This document shows, piece after piece, positions 42,882 to 49,772 of a stretch of 49,772 nucleotides of DNA. A program made the translations under genes and the position numbers. Within the stretch, counting starts at the first letter, position 1; every line of letters starts with the position of its first letter. Source of the DNA: Acinetobacter sp. CFCC 10889 (lineage in GTDB: Bacteria > Pseudomonadota > Gammaproteobacteria > Pseudomonadales > Moraxellaceae); the NCBI RefSeq assembly GCF_003268395.1, contig NZ_LQXQ01000030.1, positions 1 through 49,772 on the forward strand. Reading direction: 5' to 3'. The notes under the pieces were generated by a model. That model did no database searches and was not told where the DNA came from. It saw only the letters and a program-made list of their open reading frames with translations.

Positions 42882-42949
42882 CTCCCCTAACCCCTCTTTA
42901 TGAAAGAGGGGAACTCCCTCCTTTTAAAAGGAGGGTTGGGGTGGATTAA
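42882..42949. repeat. REP-like double hairpin element
   Basis: Two adjacent perfect hairpins, CCCCTCTTTATGAAAGAGGGG (42891-42911; shown in part as arms CCCCTCTTT and AAAGAGGGG) and CCCTCCTTTTAAAAGGAGGG (42916-42935), lie within outer CCCCTAA and TTGGGG arms. Such elements occur in many Acinetobacter intergenic gaps as far as I recall. It could stabilise the lldD mRNA end or act as a weak terminator. Confidence 0.65.
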
Positions 42950-43009
42950 AAGCCCTGAAATTAATATTAAAAAAATTTTCGATCTGTCATTTTATGGAAT
43001 GAATCGACT

Positions 43010-44701
43010 ATGCAAACCTCAGCTTCAAACACCATTCAAAATCTCATTAACATTGTTGGGAAACAGCATGTTTTAACCGACGATGCTGATACACGCCTAT
43101 ACCGACAAGGTCGTCGTTATGGTGCAGGACAAGTGCTTGCAGTTGTTGCACCAGGCAGTTTACTAGAACAATGGCAGGTTTTAAAAACGGCTGTTGAAGC
43201 GGATTGTGTGGTGATCATGCAGGCTGCCAATACAGGGTTGACAGGTGGGTCAACGCCATTTGGTGATGACTATGACCGTCCTGTGGTGTTAATCAGTACC
43301 CGAAGATTGGTGGGCATTCAGGTCATTAATGAGGGTAAACAAGTGATTTGTTTACCGGGTGCGACACTGGATAAACTTGAAAAAGATTTAGCACCATTTA
43401 ATCGTGAACCGCATTCAGTGATTGGTTCTTCATGCATTGGTGCATCGGTGCTTGGTGGGGTTTGTAATAACTCAGGTGGTGCATTGGTGCGCCGTGGTCC
43501 TGCTTATACTGAGTTGGCTTTATATGCACGAGTTAATGATTTAGGCGAATTGGAGTTAGTAAATCATTTAGGTGTAAATTTGGGTGAAACGCCTGAGCAA
43601 ATTCTAACTTCGCTTGAAAATAAAAATTATCAAAGCCATGACATTATTAACAATTCAAGTTGCTGTGCTTCCGATCAACGTTATTCACATGATGTGAAAC
43701 AGGTCGATGAAAATACCCCTGCACGTTTTAATGCAGATCCATCACGCCTATTTGAAGCATCAGGTTCGGCAGGGAAAGTCTGTGTATTTGCAGTGCGTCT
43801 GGATACCTTTGAAAAGATTCCAAGTCAGGTGTTTTATGTAGGTACAAACTCACAGGATGATTTGACCGAAATTCGTCGTTTCTTATTGAAAGATTTGCCA
43901 CGGTTGCCGATTGCAGGCGAGTATATTCACCGTGTTGCTTATGATATTGGTGCAGAATATGGCAAAGACAGTTTTATGTTTATTGAAAAATTCGGTACGG
44001 CAAAAGTACCTGCTGCATTTGCGATGAAAGATAAAGTGGATGGTTATCTGGAAAAAGTTGGCTTGCGTGGTTTGTCGGATAAAGTTCTGCAACTCGTGAC
44101 CAAACTCATGCCAAATCATTTACCACAACGTATGAATGAGTTTCGTGATTTATATGAACATCATTTGATGATTCGGATTGAAAATCAGGATGTTGATCAG
44201 GTTGAGCAATATTTAAAAACGTATTTTTCAGATAAGACTTCGGGCAATTATTTTAAATGTACCGATGAAGAAGGGCGTAAAGCCTTTTTACATCGTTTTG
44301 CGGTAGCAGGCGCAGCAATTCGTTATCGTGATACGCATCGCTCCGAAGTGGAAGATATTGTCGCGCTTGATATTGCGCTACGCCGTAATGATCGTGAATG
44401 GGTAGAAACTTTACCTAAAGCGATGGATGAAAAAATTATCCATAAATTGTATTACGGACATTTTCTGTGCCATGTGTTTCATCAGGATTATATTGTGCAA
44501 AAAGGTGTTGATCCTTTGGCAATGGAACATGAAATGTGGCATTTACTCGATGATCGTGGCGCGGAGTATCCTGCGGAACATAATGTCGGACATTTATATG
44601 TGGCGAAGCCTGCTTTGAAAAATCATTATCAGAAGCTTGATCCAACCAATAGCTTTAATGTGGGAATTGGGCATACATCGAAGTTAAAAAATTGGAAATA
44701 G
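43010..44701 (+). CDS. dld: D-lactate dehydrogenase (quinone, FAD-dependent)
   Basis: This 563-residue protein matches the membrane-associated D-lactate dehydrogenase Dld. The FAD-binding region has AANTGLTGGSTPFGDDYDRP (about residues 72-91) and IGSSCIGASVLGGVCNNSGG. The C-terminal HNVGHLYVAKPALKNHYQKL matches the family end. It oxidises D-lactate to pyruvate and passes electrons to quinone, complementing lldD. It ends the lactate locus. Confidence 0.95.
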   Translation: MQTSASNTIQNLINIVGKQHVLTDDADTRLYRQGRRYGAGQVLAVVAPGSLLEQWQVLKTAVEADCVVIMQAANTGLTGGSTPFGDDYDRPVVLISTRRLVGIQVINEGKQVICLPGATLDKLEKDLAPFNREPHSVIGSSCIGASVLGGVCNNSGGALVRRGPAYTELALYARVNDLGELELVNHLGVNLGETPEQILTSLENKNYQSHDIINNSSCCASDQRYSHDVKQVDENTPARFNADPSRLFEASGSAGKVCVFAVRLDTFEKIPSQVFYVGTNSQDDLTEIRRFLLKDLPRLPIAGEYIHRVAYDIGAEYGKDSFMFIEKFGTAKVPAAFAMKDKVDGYLEKVGLRGLSDKVLQLVTKLMPNHLPQRMNEFRDLYEHHLMIRIENQDVDQVEQYLKTYFSDKTSGNYFKCTDEEGRKAFLHRFAVAGAAIRYRDTHRSEVEDIVALDIALRRNDREWVETLPKAMDEKIIHKLYYGHFLCHVFHQDYIVQKGVDPLAMEHEMWHLLDDRGAEYPAEHNVGHLYVAKPALKNHYQKLDPTNSFNVGIGHTSKLKNWK

Positions 44702-44732
44702 TCGTTCATTAATATTTGTTTGTGTATAGTCG

Positions 44733-44760
44733 AAACAGTTTGATTAATCAGACTGTTTTT
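44733..44760. terminator. Terminator between convergent dld and the 44760 gene
   Basis: Stem AAACAGTTTGA with TCAGACTGTTT (one G-T pair) and a short loop, then T-run. It lies 30 bases after the dld stop. Confidence 0.7.
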
Positions 44761-45575
44761 TATTTATGTGATGAAAATCGGATGAGTAATATACCGATGA
44801 GGAATGCACTCACACTAAAAGCCATAACAGTATAAAAAGTAGAATGGGTTTTGAACCAAACGAAGATAGCAGGGATTGCTATGATTATAGCGAATAGCCA
44901 TGATAACCATTCGGGCAGTTCATTCTTTTTAGATGCAGATTCAATATAATATTGGTTTTGAATGTATTGAAGTTGCTCGATTTCTTCGCCTGAATAGCGT
45001 GTACCCAACAGAAAATATCTTAAATCGCTTTCCCAATGTGATAGATCAGTTTGAACTGTGTCCCAATAATTTTGATGAGCTTCGATCTGCATGGATTCTA
45101 AGGCTTCATAAATAGAAAGTTTATCTCGAAACTCTTGTTCTGATTGCTCAGATAAATCTAAATAATTGGGTCTGAATAAAATATAGTTCGGATAATATAT
45201 TTCAATGAGCTGATAAAAATCATCATAATATGCTGAGAAATCTTGCCCGAAAATACTTAAAAATCCCTGTTTACGTCGTATAAGATTGTGTAAGGCTTGA
45301 GATTGAGAAATAACAAAATAGGGATAGGTTGCATCACCATAATCCTCGATACATTCCTCACGAGCCATATCGGATTGTGGGTCATCTATATCAAATTCAT
45401 CGACATAGCGTGCATGTTGGATACTATCCTGTTGATAGAGTAACCACCACATCAGTGGAATAAAAGACTTACATTCCAATGAAAATGCATTCGGCTTTAA
45501 GCTGTCCCACTCGTTTAGACTGCCATTTGGCATATGATCCAATTCACAGCTGTCTAAAAATGCATACAATCCCAT
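44760..45575 (-). CDS. Membrane-anchored protein of unknown function, paralogue A
   Basis: This 271-residue protein has a soluble N-terminal domain and two C-terminal membrane helices (WLSWLFAIIIAIPAIFVWF and YTVMAFSVSAFLIGILL). It is clearly related to the next gene product: DHMPNGSLNEW, SFIPLMWWLLY, YVDEFDIDDP, YGDATYPYFVIS and ILFRPNYLDL each have close counterparts there. The function is unknown. The tandem arrangement indicates gene duplication. Confidence 0.72.
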   Translation of the reverse strand: MGLYAFLDSCELDHMPNGSLNEWDSLKPNAFSLECKSFIPLMWWLLYQQDSIQHARYVDEFDIDDPQSDMAREECIEDYGDATYPYFVISQSQALHNLIRRKQGFLSIFGQDFSAYYDDFYQLIEIYYPNYILFRPNYLDLSEQSEQEFRDKLSIYEALESMQIEAHQNYWDTVQTDLSHWESDLRYFLLGTRYSGEEIEQLQYIQNQYYIESASKKNELPEWLSWLFAIIIAIPAIFVWFKTHSTFYTVMAFSVSAFLIGILLIRFSSHK

Positions 45576-45643
45576 CTTATTATTCTCATATTGATTTTGA
45601 AATTCACATTGAGTTTATTTCGAATCACTACTCATGTTTTGGA

Positions 45644-46462
45644 TTAATTTTCTTTGTTCCCTATTTTCGATGAAATAAAACCTAAAATAAATGCACTGAC
45701 AAAAAATACAACAGCGGAATACAGCACTGATTGTGTCATAAAATAAACGGCTAAAGTGGCTAAAACAACAATTGCTGTGCAGATCCAAATCGCCCAATTT
45801 GATGATTCAGTTGTGGTGTTAATATCCTCAATATCTTTTAATTCATCAACATTTTCTTTGAGAGAGGGTGTAATCATCTCCATCGGATTTGAGCCATAAA
45901 AATAATAAGGATGATCATTAAAACGAGCGAAATCTTGGCGATGAAACTCCGCAAAACCTAAGTGCTGTGATGGATCTTGCTGAAAATGTTCAAGTTGTTG
46001 TAAAGGTTGCAATAAAAATTCAGCATCATTTAAATCTAAAGCCAAACCACTTGGTCTAAGTAAAATATATTGTGGAAAATGTTGTTCAATGAGTGTTTTA
46101 AACTGTTCAAAATGTACAATATTCTCAGCACTAAAAAATTCTATAAATACATATTTTTGTTCAGTTAAATTTGCCAAAGCTTGTTGTTGATCAATCACCA
46201 AATAGGCATATTGTGCATCGCCAAATTGATCGTGGTATTCTTCTAAATCCACTTGAGCATCGGCATTAGAAATATCAAATTCATCCGTATATTTTGCCCA
46301 TTTTAAATTTTCCTGACGAAATAGCATTAACCATAAAATCGGAATAAAAGCATCAGCTTCCAATTCAAAGGATGCAGTATGAAAAAAATCATGCCACTGA
46401 TTTTCACTGCCCATTGGCATGTGGTTAAAGATTGAATGTGTTAAAAAAACAGGATGGCTCAT
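45644..46462 (-). CDS. Membrane-anchored protein of unknown function, paralogue B
   Basis: This 272-residue protein is the paralogue of the preceding one, 68 bases away. Shared landmarks are NHMPMGSENQW, AFIPILWLMLF, YTDEFDISNA, FGDAQYAYLVID and ILLRPSGLAL, and the same pair of C-terminal helices. The soluble domain is near residues 1-200, so its face is probably cytoplasmic. No known family was recognised. The pair has diverged strongly, so the duplication is not recent. Confidence 0.72.
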   Translation of the reverse strand: MSHPVFLTHSIFNHMPMGSENQWHDFFHTASFELEADAFIPILWLMLFRQENLKWAKYTDEFDISNADAQVDLEEYHDQFGDAQYAYLVIDQQQALANLTEQKYVFIEFFSAENIVHFEQFKTLIEQHFPQYILLRPSGLALDLNDAEFLLQPLQQLEHFQQDPSQHLGFAEFHRQDFARFNDHPYYFYGSNPMEMITPSLKENVDELKDIEDINTTTESSNWAIWICTAIVVLATLAVYFMTQSVLYSAVVFFVSAFILGFISSKIGNKEN

Positions 46463-46658
46463 CGGGAAGATCTTCTCATTTCTAAGTTTTATTCGTGTAT
46501 TTAGCCTAACTGAACTTTTATACGTGATTGTTGTAAAGCTGTATTGATCTCTTTGATAAGACTGCGATTGGACTTGACAGGATTGACTGAATTGACAAAA
46601 TCAACAATGAAAAAATCATAAATAGTCATCACAAAATTTCTAAAACTCGATAAAGTAG

Positions 46659-48731
<2,073 letters not shown>

Positions 48732-48829
48732 GAAAAACCGAGGCATTTGATGAAACATTATGCATTTGAATGCTTTGGCTGTAATTTTTACTTGTCATAA
48801 TCGAAAAAGCTTCGTATTATGGCGCACAT

Positions 48830-48919
48830 GGAAGCGTGGCAGAGCGGTTTAATGCACCGGTCTTGAAAACCGACGAGGGTGCGAGTCCTCCGTGAGTTCG
48901 AATCTCACCGCTTCCGCCA
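48830..48919 (+). tRNA. tRNA-Ser (anticodon TGA)
   Basis: A 90-base class II tRNA fits: acceptor arms GGAAGCG and CGCTTCC, anticodon loop CTTGAAA, a long variable arm, T-loop TTCGAAT and an encoded GCCA end. TGA reads UCA and related serine codons. Confidence 0.95.
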
Positions 48920-48925
48920 AATTCA

Positions 48926-48955
48926 AAAAGCCCTTGTGAAAACAAGGGCTTTTTT
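48926..48955 (+). terminator. Terminator after tRNA-Ser
   Basis: Arms AAAAGCCCTTG and CAAGGGCTTTT around a small loop, followed by T-run, seven bases after the tRNA. Confidence 0.88.
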
Positions 48956-49288
48956 ATTGTCTATATATTTTCCCATAACCTAAACTACATTAAGCATTGG
49001 ATGACTTTAATCTTGAATTGGGTTTCAGTTTCAAATGTGAAATCGAAATTATCATAAACCCAAAAATTCAACTTCACATTTAATTTACACCTTTGCTTTG
49101 TGATGTGTGCTGAAATTATAGGAGACTTCCTTTTGGGAGATTTTAATACGATAAGTTAAAGTGTAGTTATGAGGGGGAGGTTGCTTTAGTCTGTATATTT
49201 GTTTGGCACTTTTATCGGGTAGATTCTATACTTAAAGTATCAATAGCCCCTAATTTTTCAAAGATATTTTCCTGATATAAAGAAAAAC
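48956..49288. other. Intergenic gap between tRNA-Ser and tolA
   Basis: AT-rich stretch with no reading frame, RNA gene or repeat that could be supported. Confidence 0.5.
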
Positions 49289-49312
49289 AAACCCTGTCGA
49301 AACAGGGTTTAT
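49289..49312 (-). terminator. Terminator downstream of tolA
   Basis: Stem AAACCCTGT with ACAGGGTTT around CGAA-type loop. On the minus strand it is followed by GTTTTTC, ten bases after the tolA stop. Confidence 0.75.
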
Positions 49313-49321
49313 TTTTCATGA

Positions 49322-49772
49322 TTATTTTACTGTAAAGCTTGCAGTAAAGCTTCGAGCTTCACGTCGTGCATCTGGATCAGAAGGCATCGGGAATGGTGCA
49401 GCATTTCGTACTGCTTGTTCCACACTTGCTTTTACATCTGGATCAGAAGCATTCACAACCACAGAGGCAACAGCACCACTTTCAGTTAATGTCACGCGTG
49501 CAGAAGCTTTTTGTCCTGAAGAGCCACTTGGCATACGCCATGCACTACGGACTTTATTTTCAAAATCACGTTTTGCAGAAGAAGCAATTTTCTTCGCTTC
49601 AGCACGTTTAGTTGCCGCTTCTTCTTTGGCTTTTTGGGCAGCAGAGGCTTTAGCTTCAGCTGCTGCATTTTCTTTCGCTTCTGCATCGGCTTTACGTTTT
49701 GCTTCAGCTTTTGCAGCAGCATCTGCTTTGGCTTTTTCATTTGCCTCTTGCTTGGCTTTTGCAGCAGCATCT
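49322..49772 (-). CDS. tolA: TolA, cell envelope integrity protein (3' part)
   Basis: The frame runs in from the right edge, so only the last 149 codons are seen. The visible N-terminal part is an Ala, Lys and Glu-rich helix (KAKADAAAKAEAKRK-like repeats), which is the long TolA stalk that spans the periplasm. The C-terminal 70 residues (MPSGSSGQKASARVTLTESG then DPDARREARSFTASFTVK) form a TonB/TolA-like domain that contacts Pal and outer membrane partners. It belongs to the Tol-Pal system that constricts the outer membrane at division. Confidence 0.88.
   Translation of the reverse strand, partial: DAAAKAKQEANEKAKADAAAKAEAKRKADAEAKENAAAEAKASAAQKAKEEAATKRAEAKKIASSAKRDFENKVRSAWRMPSGSSGQKASARVTLTESGAVASVVVNASDPDVKASVEQAVRNAAPFPMPSDPDARREARSFTASFTVK

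Overview
The window reads as a chromosomal segment of an Acinetobacter-type gammaproteobacterium (Moraxellaceae). It is AT-rich, and the host genes (lldP-lldR-lldD-dld, a long-form queF, an exoX-like nuclease, PF10118 hydrolase, tolA) look like that genus. This comes from recognising protein families, not from a database search.

Positions 1 to about 28.1 kb are the late half of a prophage, all on the plus strand except one small regulator. The order is small terminase, large terminase (Mu gp28 type), portal (Mu gp29/DUF935 type), Mu F-like minor head protein, protease-scaffold, decoration protein, E-type major capsid protein, Mu gp36-, gpG- and gp37-like connector genes, tail tube, probable tail chaperone, tape measure, distal tail proteins, holin, endolysin and a small lipoprotein. 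Mu-like head genes joined to a long-tailed siphovirus module suggest a B3/D3112-type transposable phage. Its early genes and left end lie outside the window. The right end is somewhere between about 28.12 and 28.45 kb and could not be fixed.

The tail operon is interrupted between the probable chaperone (ends 11819) and the tape measure gene (starts 15181) by an accessory island. It holds a secreted BamE/DUF2845-like protein, a coiled-coil membrane protein, a LITAF-like zinc-ribbon membrane protein, a reversed XRE-type regulator and two different antirepressor genes (ORF6N type and AntA/AntB type). Both antirepressor genes have leaders able to form alternative hairpins. Strong terminator-like hairpins precede many genes and also lie inside several phage coding regions.

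From 28.5 kb onward the DNA is host. On the minus strand are rlpA, mltB, a PF10118 ferritin-like hydrolase, a gene with a 9-A homopolymer frameshift, and a translationally coupled yadG-yadH-queF cluster. A tRNA-Arg(CCG) follows, then several poorly known genes, an exoX-like nuclease, and the lactate utilisation locus lldP-lldR-lldD-dld with two LldR-type operators. The right end holds two tandem paralogous membrane proteins of unknown function, fadH, tRNA-Ser(TGA) and the 3' part of tolA, cut by the window edge.

Seven very small genes were recovered or re-started by reading frames and ribosome binding sites: 5405-5581, 9698-9868, 10823-10981, 11087-11218, 12760-12987, 13001-13255 and 27996-28124.
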